The notes under the pieces are model-generated. The model had not been told where the DNA came from, made no database searches, and saw only the letters and a program-made list of their open reading frames with translations. From Bacteroidota bacterium (lineage in GTDB: Bacteria; Bacteroidota; Ignavibacteria; Kapaibacteriales; UBA2268): a stretch of DNA of 14,798 nucleotides. The DNA lies in contig JAJRPT010000104.1 in NCBI GenBank assembly GCA_024280675.1, positions 1 through 14,798 of the forward strand, written 5' to 3'. Of the stretch, positions 7,389 through 14,798 are shown piece after piece. Every line of letters starts with the position of its first letter. Within the stretch, counting starts at the first letter, position 1. The translations under genes were made by a program, and so were the position numbers.

Positions 7389-7974
7389 CATATTAATTGT
7401 TTTTTTATTCTATCTGGTTTGTGATTTAAATGCGGGTGATAAAAATAAAATATTTAATGATCTTATTGATAAAATTGAAAATGCCCAAAGATTTAAAATA
7501 ATTTATTCTAGTGAATACTCCAGCGAAAAGAATGCGAGTATTTATATTGAAAAAGGAAATAAATACAGAATTGATCTTGGCAACAGAATGATTGCCTGCG
7601 ACTCTGTTACGGTTTGGAATTATGACATTGAAAAAAAGAAAGTGACAATTACCAATTATGAAAATTTTGATGGGCAAATCTCCATTCCTAATTTGTTTTT
7701 AAATTTAAAAAAGAATTATAAACCAATTTCACTCAAGAAAAAACATAGCTCTAAAAATGAGGCTGGTATCTTTATACTTTTGTTAAAATCTGAAAAAGAT
7801 CAAAGTGAGATTGAGCTTGCATTGGATAAGAATTATAAAGTAAAAAGAATGTCTTTCCAATCTGATGGTTTTACTCAAAGCTGGAAAATAATATCTCTCC
7901 ACTTTAACCCACTACAAGTTCAAAGCATAAAATTAGAAAGTATAGATGACTTTGAGATTATAGATTTACGATAA
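7372..7974 (+). CDS. LolA-family outer-membrane lipoprotein carrier protein
   Basis: The 200-aa product has a signal peptide (about 1-21, MQKLTSILIVFLFYLVCDLNA). It then follows the LolA order: an amphipathic first helix (IFNDLIDKIENAQRFKIIYS), a beta sheet with ASIYIEKGNKYRIDLGNRMI, and the family-typical CDSVTVWNYDIEKKKVTI strand pair. Later strands with EIELALDKNYKVKRMSFQ close the half-barrel. LolA carries lipoproteins across the periplasm from LolCDE to the outer membrane. Length matches the family (about 200 aa). Translation starts inside the preceding DUF3108 gene. Composition drops sharply here: three 60-base lines (7441, 7501, 7681) hold 38 G/C in 180, about 21%. Whether it serves general lipoprotein traffic or a dedicated substrate cannot be told from sequence. 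Confidence 0.82.
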   Translation: MQKLTSILIVFLFYLVCDLNAGDKNKIFNDLIDKIENAQRFKIIYSSEYSSEKNASIYIEKGNKYRIDLGNRMIACDSVTVWNYDIEKKKVTITNYENFDGQISIPNLFLNLKKNYKPISLKKKHSSKNEAGIFILLLKSEKDQSEIELALDKNYKVKRMSFQSDGFTQSWKIISLHFNPLQVQSIKLESIDDFEIIDLR

Positions 7975-8087
7975 ACTTATATCCACTATAATAATCAGTA
8001 TATACGACATTATTCAGGCATTTACTATATTTATTTATAGTCTTTTAGAGTATTCATAAACAAGGTAATTTTTTCAATATGACAATG

Positions 8088-8139
8088 GTTATATTAATTA
8101 TTCATAATATAACGCTTTTCTTTATATTTTTATTTTTTC
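8088..8139 (+). terminator. AT-rich terminator-like hairpin after the LolA-family gene
   Basis: GTTATATT (8088-8095) and AATATAAC (8106-8113) form an exact 8-bp inverted repeat with a 10-base loop, followed by a T-rich tail through about 8139. The stem has little GC, so it would be weak; it may end the DUF3108-lolA message. Confidence 0.35.
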
Positions 8140-8156
8140 TGTGTTATTTGTGATAT

Positions 8157-8185
8157 TTCTGATATTTAATTTTTTATGTTATATT
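8157..8185 (+). promoter_or_regulatory. Possible promoter for the lipoprotein-cargo operon
   Basis: TATATT (8180-8185) resembles a -10 box and TTCTGA (8157-8162) is a poor -35 match at 17-base spacing. It sits 87 bases before the chosen start at 8272. In such AT-rich DNA this can arise by chance. Confidence 0.2.
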
Positions 8186-8271
8186 GTGGGATGATGTGGC
8201 AAGACCTTATGATTGGACAATGTACTGAGAGGAATATTGATTATGGTTTGATTTTTGCTACTACAAGTCAA

Positions 8272-8991
8272 ATGAGAAAAAGCCTATTAATATTGTTCAT
8301 TATTGTGCAGTCCTGCACGCAAGTCCGCTCTCCTTATTACGAGCATATTGAGAGTGATGAGCTTGAGAATAGCGATTTGGTTCCTGTTGGGTATGTCGAA
8401 ATGGTCACAGAAGAAGAGGTGCCGATGGCGACTAATGTGCAAAAAATAAATAAGCCTCGCCTTAGAACAAATAGTCTGAGTCAAGATAATTATTTTGGAG
8501 AAGATGAGTGGGAAGATGCCGAAGAGGAAATAAATGTAGAGAATCATTATAGGAAATCAATAACTGATACTAGTACAATTTATTTGAATATTCACGGCTT
8601 GGAAAATAAAAAAGTAATTGTGGATTTGAATAATATTCTGATGGATGCTGAAGATCTTTTCTACGATGAAGAGTATAAAAAAGCTCATAATAAATTTATG
8701 TTTATAAGTGAAACTGCAACTCCTAATTTGCCTGAGAAATTTATTTCTGAATATTATTTAGCTGAGAATTTAATTACGAAAAATGATTTTGATGATGCTT
8801 TAATAATATTAAATAAACTTTATTTAAATGAAATAATTCCTGAGGATATTAAAGAAAAAACAACTCTTAGAATTGGACAGATATATTGTATACTTGGGCA
8901 GAAGAGCAAGGCTGAGCGGTATTTTAAGGAATTTAAAAATAAATATAAAGAGTCTATATATATTAATTTAAGTGATTGTAATGACGGCTAA
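8272..8991 (+). CDS. Predicted lipoprotein with acidic linker and TPR-like C-terminal half
   Basis: I do not recognise a named family. From the ATG at 8272 the product is 239 aa and opens with a short lipoprotein signal (MRKSLLILFIIVQSC, Cys15 as acylated residue; Gln at -2 is atypical). A disordered acidic stretch follows (about 27-95, with GEDEWEDAEEE). The C-terminal half (about 120-239) is a set of amphipathic helix pairs of TPR style, such as AEDLFYDEEYKKAHNKFMF, DDALIILNKLY and GQKSKAERYFKEFKNKY, recalling BamD/YfiO-type lipoproteins. A longer start at 8176 (32 extra residues) would bury the signal and is disfavoured. Its last 11 bases overlap the start of the large cargo gene, implying coupled translation. 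GC falls from about 42% (8341-8520) to about 26% (8521-8940) within the gene. Confidence 0.7.
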   Translation: MRKSLLILFIIVQSCTQVRSPYYEHIESDELENSDLVPVGYVEMVTEEEVPMATNVQKINKPRLRTNSLSQDNYFGEDEWEDAEEEINVENHYRKSITDTSTIYLNIHGLENKKVIVDLNNILMDAEDLFYDEEYKKAHNKFMFISETATPNLPEKFISEYYLAENLITKNDFDDALIILNKLYLNEIIPEDIKEKTTLRIGQIYCILGQKSKAERYFKEFKNKYKESIYINLSDCNDG

Positions 8992-11900
8992 ATTATTATG
9001 GATATTATTTTATTTAATATGTTCAGTGTTATTTACAATAAGTTCATTTGCACAAACAGAATTAAATGGTGTGCTGAGCAATACATTAGAATTAAATTCT
9101 TCTGATAACCCCGTTTTAATAAAAGAGAATTTTAGAATAGCCGAAAATGGACATTTAATTATAAATGCCGGTGTCATAATAGAAATTAGTGATGGAATAA
9201 TAATCACCGTAGATGGACGGATTAGCTGTGATGGAGAGGTTAATAATTATATACAATTTGTCCCTTCAGAAACTAATTGGGGCGGAATTATTTTTAAAAA
9301 TAAAGAAATTAAGTCTACATTTAGATTTGTAGAATTTAGGGATGGTTTTTCGCCTAAAACTCAGAACTCTTTAATATATTTATATGGGAGTAGTCCGTCA
9401 TTTGAATTTTGTAAGTTCATATCTGATAGTGATTTATGTAATGCCACACGCTCCTCTCAGCCAGATTTTGGTGGTAGTACTTCAAGAGGTTATAACAGCT
9501 TTATTCCTGGCAATAATTATTATGCGATAATTAATAATGGGACGCTTAATATTAATGCAAAGAATAATTGTTGGTCAGGGAATGTAGAGGATTTAATCAT
9601 TGATAAGTCAGATAATTCATTTCTGGGAGTCATTGATTTTGAAGGAGTTAGAGCTAATTGTGATATTGCAGTATTATCCCCACCTGAGTTATTTAATCCA
9701 CTCAATAATAGCACTATTTTTTCAAATGAGCTGAATTTTATTTGGAACGGAAATTCCTCTTCTATTAATTATCATTTTCAGTTATCTGGAGATTCATTAT
9801 TTAATTATATATTGAGCGATAACAACACTATTAATAATTCATTTTTAATTGAAAATGAATTAAAATTAAATAAAAAATATTATTGGAGAGTGAGAGCAGA
9901 TAATGAATTTACAAGTGGGGAATATTCCGAATTTAATTCTTTTTATTTGCAAGAAGAATTTGATATTTTAATCCCAGTTTTAATTGCAAAAGACACTGTG
10001 TTTTCTTGCAATACTCTGCTAGAATGGTCTATTGGAGGCGAATATGATTATTTCCAGTTGCAATATTGGAATTTAATTACTGGTGTAATTGGAGGAAATG
10101 ATTCTATTATTGATACATATTATGGGATAATATTGGATGGAGATGCTGAATATGCTTGGCGTGTGAGGACGGTATTGCAAAATAAATTCGGCGAATGGTC
10201 GGATTTAAATAAATTTATTTATGTAAACAAATATCTTGTAAGTGATTCATTATCAGTTAGTTCTGATTTTATTTATTTAGATTACATTGATGGGTATTTT
10301 TTAACTTATTCCGAGTCTGAAGAATACACCACAATTTATTTACAAGATAACGAAGGGATATATTTAGATACTTTGGCCTTAGATTTAATTAATATTAAAA
10401 TTTATAAATCAGATCATACTTTTATTGGTGAGGCAGCCACCGAGAATATTTTATTTAAATTAAATATTCAATCCAATAATTTAGTATTTGAAGAAATTAA
10501 CACCCAATCAAAAAATATATTATTTAATGCTGAAATAAATTTAAATAATAATTTAATTAAAGATAGTATTATTATTTATGATAATAAAATAGAAATCTAT
10601 ACCGAAAATACTTTACTACAAAATATCGATATTCATCTAAATAAGCCGTATACTTTAAATATTGATGTTAATAATGACGCTTGGGAAGATGTGTTAGTCT
10701 TTGATGATACAGGCAATAAAATAAAATTATTACTGCTAAAAAATAATAAAATAAATTATACTTTTGAATTTATTGATGAATTTAATGCCCAATTAAATGA
10801 TATTTTAATCTTGGATTTTAATACTGATGGTTACGAAGATATTATTATTTCTGCGGGTGACAGTATTTATTATTTAAAGAATTTAAATGGAGTATTTTTT
10901 ACTGATACTATAAGTCAATATTCAGCTCGTCATTTGTCCATTTTTGATCAAAATAATAATGGGATTCCTGAAGTTATACTCTCAAAAAATGACAGTATAT
11001 TTGCTGTAGAAAATGTCTCTAATATTTTTGTATTTAATTCTATTTTTAAGTCAGGATATAACACATTATTAAGCTCAATTAATGAAGATAAAAATGAATT
11101 AATCTTGCAGAATAAAAACAATAATATTATTAAAATATTTAAGGAGAAATGCTCCGTTAATCAACCACTTAATTCAAATATGAGGCACTATTTTAATGAA
11201 GATTTATTTTACCTAGAATGGATTAATAATGACTATAATATTAGACATGAAATTAAATTAATTAATAAAAATACTGGACAAGAAAATATTGTTCTTGCAT
11301 GCCTTAATAAATTGATTATTAGAGACTTAGCTAGTGGTAATTATGAATTAAGACTCAAGTCAAAAAACATTAATAATCAAAATTCAAATGACTATATTTA
11401 TAGTTTTAAAACTCCTGACCTTTACGGAAAGGTTCCTGCTTCTTGGAATTATTCTTCGATGACGGGTTCCAATAGTATTATTAAAATTGATAATTCTTAT
11501 TTTGACAATAAGAGTGATTTAATGCTCGATAATTATGACGCAATTGGAGTATTTTACTATGAAAATAATAAATTAAAATGTGGCGGATATTCCATCATTA
11601 ATTCGACACAAACTAATGTGATTACAGCTTGGAAAAATAATTCAATATCAAGTGAAAAAGATGGTTTTAATACATTGGAAAAGTATGTGTTCAAAAAATG
11701 GAACGCAAAAGATGAAATAGAGGAATTTATATTACCGACTTTTATTTCTGGGCCTGATTATTTTACCAGCGATACTCTGTCCATAATTGGTGATTTTAAT
11801 ATTGCTCAATCACCAATTATTGCCCTTGAAAAAGGCTGGAATTATTTGACATTAAATTTAATTCCCACTCATAATTCACTAAGTGAATTATTTGATAATG

Positions 11901-12886
11901 AGCCAATAACTCTCGACGCAGATTACTTGAGTGTTAGCAATATACAAACTCGAAATAGTGTACAAGTCTTTTCAAATAAAGCAGTTACGACTATTGTCAC
12001 AGGCGATCAACTTGGCAATTCTACAGTAAATACAAAAAAATTAACGTGGCAGATGCTACCTTATTTGTCCAATAAATACTCGCTACCAAAAGATTATTTA
12101 AATAATTATTTAAATGATATTTTATTAATTAAAGATGAAAAAGGAAATTTATTTTCTAATAATTCCCAACTTGATAATATTATTTTCGAGCCTAATAAAT
12201 CTTATAAGATTATTTATAAAAATGATGTGGAGATTAATTATTTATTGCTCTCTCAAAATTATTTAGAAGATGAAATAAATTCACCCGGAATTAAAACTTC
12301 TTGCGGATATAATAACTCGGGGGTGAATATGAATTTAATTGTAGAACTCAATGACGCAAGTGATTATCAGGAAATAAAAACTTATTATTTGAATCAAGTC
12401 GCAGCGTGTAACGATGTTATCTCGCAAAAATCACAGCTTACCGTCTGGGGCAATGACTATTTTGAAGCAGGACTTAATCAAAGTTTTCCACTGGAGATTG
12501 TGTACACAGATAATACTGGATTGGAAAAATTACTCGATTATACTGCCACAAATCTACTAACTGGTGAGGAAATCTCATCTCTTCGATTTGCCGCTGATGC
12601 AATAATTTTGATTAAAGAAAAGCTGGCACCAAATAGTGTCAGAAATCATAATATTAGGAGTAACGCACGGTTTTCTGGGGATGAAATAATTGTTGAATCT
12701 CAGAAAACGTACTCTGAAATTAGGCTCTATAACAGCTTTGGCAAGGAAATTGCACTTTCTGTTTCAAAACAACAAAATACTTTGGTCTTGTCTATTTATG
12801 ACCAAAATATTAGTTCGGGTGTCTATTTTTTGCAATTAACTAACAATGAATCGCAAGAGATAATGCCGATATTAAAGCTAAAGTAA
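8981..12886 (+). CDS. Large modular secreted protein with T9SS type A sorting domain
   Basis: The ATG at 8981 is preferred to a GTG at 8972; it yields 1301 aa with a signal peptide ending near SSFAQ (25). Modules in order: beta-helix-like strands (about 28-225, with NWGGIIFKN); two fibronectin-III-like segments (about 232-323 and 328-415) ending in YYWRVRADN and YAWRVRTV; FG-GAP/VCBS-like Asp-rich repeats (about 555-680: DVNNDAWEDV, DFNTDGYEDI, DQNNNGIPEV); a module seen in other T9SS cargo (about 812-960, YDAIGVFYY, CGGYSI, KDGFNTLEKY, then KGWNYLTL); and a terminal sorting domain (about 1228-1301) with EIRLYNSFGKEI and SSGVYFLQLTN. It should cross the outer membrane by T9SS and be cut by PorU. 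Function is unknown; adhesion or surface sensing is only a guess. The body is very AT- and Asn-rich; the last ~500-600 bases are not. Confidence 0.82.
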   Translation: MTAKLLWILFYLICSVLFTISSFAQTELNGVLSNTLELNSSDNPVLIKENFRIAENGHLIINAGVIIEISDGIIITVDGRISCDGEVNNYIQFVPSETNWGGIIFKNKEIKSTFRFVEFRDGFSPKTQNSLIYLYGSSPSFEFCKFISDSDLCNATRSSQPDFGGSTSRGYNSFIPGNNYYAIINNGTLNINAKNNCWSGNVEDLIIDKSDNSFLGVIDFEGVRANCDIAVLSPPELFNPLNNSTIFSNELNFIWNGNSSSINYHFQLSGDSLFNYILSDNNTINNSFLIENELKLNKKYYWRVRADNEFTSGEYSEFNSFYLQEEFDILIPVLIAKDTVFSCNTLLEWSIGGEYDYFQLQYWNLITGVIGGNDSIIDTYYGIILDGDAEYAWRVRTVLQNKFGEWSDLNKFIYVNKYLVSDSLSVSSDFIYLDYIDGYFLTYSESEEYTTIYLQDNEGIYLDTLALDLINIKIYKSDHTFIGEAATENILFKLNIQSNNLVFEEINTQSKNILFNAEINLNNNLIKDSIIIYDNKIEIYTENTLLQNIDIHLNKPYTLNIDVNNDAWEDVLVFDDTGNKIKLLLLKNNKINYTFEFIDEFNAQLNDILILDFNTDGYEDIIISAGDSIYYLKNLNGVFFTDTISQYSARHLSIFDQNNNGIPEVILSKNDSIFAVENVSNIFVFNSIFKSGYNTLLSSINEDKNELILQNKNNNIIKIFKEKCSVNQPLNSNMRHYFNEDLFYLEWINNDYNIRHEIKLINKNTGQENIVLACLNKLIIRDLASGNYELRLKSKNINNQNSNDYIYSFKTPDLYGKVPASWNYSSMTGSNSIIKIDNSYFDNKSDLMLDNYDAIGVFYYENNKLKCGGYSIINSTQTNVITAWKNNSISSEKDGFNTLEKYVFKKWNAKDEIEEFILPTFISGPDYFTSDTLSIIGDFNIAQSPIIALEKGWNYLTLNLIPTHNSLSELFDNEPITLDADYLSVSNIQTRNSVQVFSNKAVTTIVTGDQLGNSTVNTKKLTWQMLPYLSNKYSLPKDYLNNYLNDILLIKDEKGNLFSNNSQLDNIIFEPNKSYKIIYKNDVEINYLLLSQNYLEDEINSPGIKTSCGYNNSGVNMNLIVELNDASDYQEIKTYYLNQVAACNDVISQKSQLTVWGNDYFEAGLNQSFPLEIVYTDNTGLEKLLDYTATNLLTGEEISSLRFAADAIILIKEKLAPNSVRNHNIRSNARFSGDEIIVESQKTYSEIRLYNSFGKEIALSVSKQQNTLVLSIYDQNISSGVYFLQLTNNESQEIMPILKLK

Positions 12887-12894
12887 AATAAATC

Positions 12895-12898
12895 AGGA
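12895..12898 (+). promoter_or_regulatory. Shine-Dalgarno for the propeller gene
   Basis: AGGA lies nine bases before the ATG at 12908, in the 21-base gap after the large cargo gene. It supports that start and co-transcription with the gene upstream. Confidence 0.55.
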
Positions 12899-12907
12899 TG
12901 ATTTACT

Positions 12908-14798
12908 ATGAGAAAATGGATTTTCCTTCTCGTGATATTATTGTGCAATCATGCACTCTTTGCAACTTGGAGTTCGCAAACTAGCTCCACAACGCATACT
13001 CTAAACTCGGTTCACTTTTCCTCATCTCAAATTGGATTCGCCTCTGGTGATGGAGGAACTGTGCTTAAAACTACTAACTCTGGGACTGATTGGACTTCAC
13101 TGAGTTCTCCTATTAGTAGCAAGATTAATTCGATTTGGGCAAGTTCGTCGTCCATTGTTTATCTGGCTACCGCTGTCCCAAGTTTGTACAAGTCCACCAA
13201 TGGTGGCTCTTCTTGGAACTCGCAATCTCCACAAACTTCTGAGGCGATTAACTCATTGGTTTTTTTCTCAGACAATGTTGGCACATTTGTAAGCAATGAT
13301 GGAACAATTAATAGAACACTAAACGGTGGGCAAATTTGGAATAATGTTTCGAGCGGGACAAATGCAAATCTGTATGGGATTGCCTACGCAAGCTCTTCGG
13401 CTATATTCATTTGTGGGCAATCTGGAACTGTATTAAAATCTACTAACTCAGGAGCAAGTTGGTCGGCACAAAACAGCGGAATTACAGAAAACCTGAACTC
13501 TATCACTTTTGTTGATCAATCCAACGGGTTTGCTTGTGGTGATGGGGGAAAAATAATCAAGACAACTAATGGCGGAATTGATTGGAATGAACTCAGCTCC
13601 AATACGAACGAAAATCTGAACTCTATTGCTAGCCCTGATCTTACGACTATTTATGTCGCAGGGGATAATGGTATAATTCTCAAAAGTACAAATGCTGGTA
13701 CTGATTGGAGTACTCAAACAACAAATACTAATAACAATATTAAAGAAATAGTTTTTATAGATGCCAACCGTGGGTGGGCATCTGGAGAAGGCGGGCTAAT
13801 ACTTTCAACTAAGAGCGGAGGAGTTCCGGCAAGTATTAGCCTCATCTCTCCTAATGGTGGCCAGGAATGGATTTTTGGTACAAGCCAAGACATTACTTGG
13901 AACTCAAGCAATATTGATTCGGTGAAAATTCAATACTCCTTGGACAATCAAAGCTCGTGGTCCGATATCGCAGTTGTTGGGGCAAGTGTGCAAACTTATT
14001 CTTGGATCATTCCAGCAAACTCTACCACTACGGCTTTTATCAGAATTATCGACAATTCAAACTCTTCTCTTAGTGACAAATCAGATGACGCATTTACTTT
14101 GCTAGAATATATTATGAGCTTGACGGCTCCAAATGGTGGCCAGGAATGGAATACTGGCTCTAATCAGAATATTATCTGGACGGCAGAGAATATTTTGCTT
14201 GTAAATTTGCAGTACTCCACAGATGATGGAAATTCTTGGAATAATATTGCCAGCTCGCTAAATGCCACATCTGGGTCTTACTCTTGGACTGTGCCAGATA
14301 TTTCGACGGCAAGCTCAGCAAAAATTAAAATACTGAACTCTGCAAATATTTCTCAGACAGATGTCTCCGATTCTGTGTTCACCATTCAAGCACCAGCGCT
14401 GGAGATTACTTCTCCACCAAATGGTGCGACTTGGTCGGCTGGGGAAGTGGGGCAAATCAGATGGACAGAGAAAAATGTGAACAATATCACAATATCTTAT
14501 TCCACAAATTCGGGTAGTGATTGGACTCAGATTGCCAGTGGCGTGAACGCTTCGGCGGGGATTTATTATTGGACCATTCCAAACAAGCCAACTACAAATG
14601 CAAGAATTAAAATCGAAGATGATACGGGTTCGGAAAGTAGCGAAATGACTTCGGACTTCATAATCGAGGGATATAATCTTGATATTATATCTCCAAATGG
14701 AGGGGAGTCGTGGAGGCTTGCCTCTTTGCAAAATATCAGATGGGCATCTCACGCAAATGTGCCTGTGATTAACCTAGACTATTCAACAAATAATGGGG
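12908..14798 (+). CDS. Secreted Ycf48/BNR-type seven-repeat beta-propeller with tandem Ig-like domains (partial, 3' end missing)
   Basis: Open for 630 codons to the window edge. A signal peptide (MRKWIFLLVILLCNHALFA) precedes seven repeats of the Ycf48/BNR type (about 44-305). Examples are GDGGTVLKTTNSGTDW, SLYKSTNGGSSW, SGTVLKSTNSGASW, GDGGKIIKTTNGGIDW, GDNGIILKSTNAGTDW and the last GEGGLILSTKSGG: the number expected for a closed seven-bladed propeller. Ig-like repeats follow, starting near 311, 404, 499 and 592. Each has a PNGGxxW-type motif (Trp at 321, 414, 509, 602, so 93-95 residues apart), then IxW, YSxDxGxxW and YxWxIP. The fourth is cut by the window end. Such proteins in this phylum usually end in a T9SS sorting domain, which here would lie outside. 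It probably shares a message with the large cargo gene. GC is neighbour-like (28 of 60 at 13141-13200). Ligand and role are unknown. Confidence 0.88.
   Translation, partial: MRKWIFLLVILLCNHALFATWSSQTSSTTHTLNSVHFSSSQIGFASGDGGTVLKTTNSGTDWTSLSSPISSKINSIWASSSSIVYLATAVPSLYKSTNGGSSWNSQSPQTSEAINSLVFFSDNVGTFVSNDGTINRTLNGGQIWNNVSSGTNANLYGIAYASSSAIFICGQSGTVLKSTNSGASWSAQNSGITENLNSITFVDQSNGFACGDGGKIIKTTNGGIDWNELSSNTNENLNSIASPDLTTIYVAGDNGIILKSTNAGTDWSTQTTNTNNNIKEIVFIDANRGWASGEGGLILSTKSGGVPASISLISPNGGQEWIFGTSQDITWNSSNIDSVKIQYSLDNQSSWSDIAVVGASVQTYSWIIPANSTTTAFIRIIDNSNSSLSDKSDDAFTLLEYIMSLTAPNGGQEWNTGSNQNIIWTAENILLVNLQYSTDDGNSWNNIASSLNATSGSYSWTVPDISTASSAKIKILNSANISQTDVSDSVFTIQAPALEITSPPNGATWSAGEVGQIRWTEKNVNNITISYSTNSGSDWTQIASGVNASAGIYYWTIPNKPTTNARIKIEDDTGSESSEMTSDFIIEGYNLDIISPNGGESWRLASLQNIRWASHANVPVINLDYSTNNG
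13853..14150 (+). repeat. 19-bp direct repeat marking Ig-like domain duplication
   Basis: AATGGTGGCCAGGAATGGA occurs at 13853-13871 and 14132-14150, 279 bases (93 codons) apart, at the start of the first and second Ig-like domains. Exact identity at this length points to recent duplication, gene conversion, or strong constraint on NGGQEW plus codon choice. Confidence 0.75.

Larger units (their letters stand above)
7975..8271. other. AT-rich intergenic region upstream of the lipoprotein gene
   Basis: No gene is supported here. The stretch holds the hairpin at 8088-8113, long T-rich runs (8115-8140) and a possible promoter near 8157-8185. The last ~90 bases before 8272 are open in frame with the lipoprotein gene, but the peptide they would encode is not signal-like, so I treat them as a leader. 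Confidence 0.6.

Noticed and set aside
8176..8271. Upstream ATG extending the lipoprotein gene by 32 codons
   Set aside because: The extra residues are not signal-like and would place the lipoprotein signal inside the protein.
8972..8980. GTG start for the large cargo gene
   Set aside because: The ATG nine bases later gives the same signal peptide without the extra MIV.
14315..14752. 145-codon frame on the minus strand
   Set aside because: It is antisense to the Ig-like repeats, with Arg/Trp/Cys-rich content typical of a shadow frame.

Overview
The window looks like chromosome of a member of the Bacteroidota/Chlorobiota (FCB) group. The evidence is a type IX secretion (T9SS) pair, porU-porV, in its classic adjacency; a secreted protein ending in a T9SS type A sorting domain; a second protein of the multi-domain surface type common in this group; and low GC. 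The FlgD-like end of PorU and the 'PNGGxxW' Ig-like repeats of the last gene suggest an Ignavibacteria/Kapabacteria-like lineage rather than classical Bacteroidia. Two clear AGGA(G) ribosome binding sites, which many classical Bacteroidia lack, fit this. The lineage call is inference from sequence style.

Layout, all genes on the + strand. 8-709: lipB (lipoate synthesis). 785-856: tRNA-Gly(GCC), followed by a hairpin-rich trailer (858-1006) with a strong intrinsic terminator. 1007-1284: leader of porU, with four tandem 15-bp palindromic units. 1285-5235: porU, the T9SS sortase (C25/gingipain-type peptidase). 5236-5425: intergenic stretch with a G-rich purine tract and a degenerate copy of the porU 3' end. 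5426-6526: porV, the outer-membrane PorU partner. 6603-7388 and 7372-7974: overlapping genes for a DUF3108 periplasmic protein and a LolA-family lipoprotein carrier. 7975-8271: AT-rich, with a weak terminator-like hairpin and a possible promoter. 8272-8991: predicted TPR-like lipoprotein, overlapping 8981-12886, a 1301-aa modular secreted protein with a T9SS sorting domain. 12908-14798 (runs off the window): a seven-repeat Ycf48/BNR-type beta-propeller followed by tandem Ig-like domains.

How the genes fit together: PorU and PorV form the attachment complex that removes sorting domains from T9SS cargo at the cell surface. The 1301-aa protein carries such a domain, and the propeller/Ig protein is a likely second cargo whose C-terminus lies outside the window. 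The LolA-family protein, the DUF3108 protein and the TPR lipoprotein are envelope proteins, so from porU onward every gene concerns the outer membrane or the cell surface.

The most unusual feature is compositional. By hand counts, a block from about 8520 to about 12300 is very AT-rich (13-28% GC in many 60-base lines) and Asn-rich. It begins inside the lipoprotein gene and ends inside the large cargo gene, whose last ~500-600 bases return to neighbour-like composition. This suggests a replaced or fast-diverging passenger between conserved ends. I see no transposase, integrase, CRISPR array or recognisable defence system.
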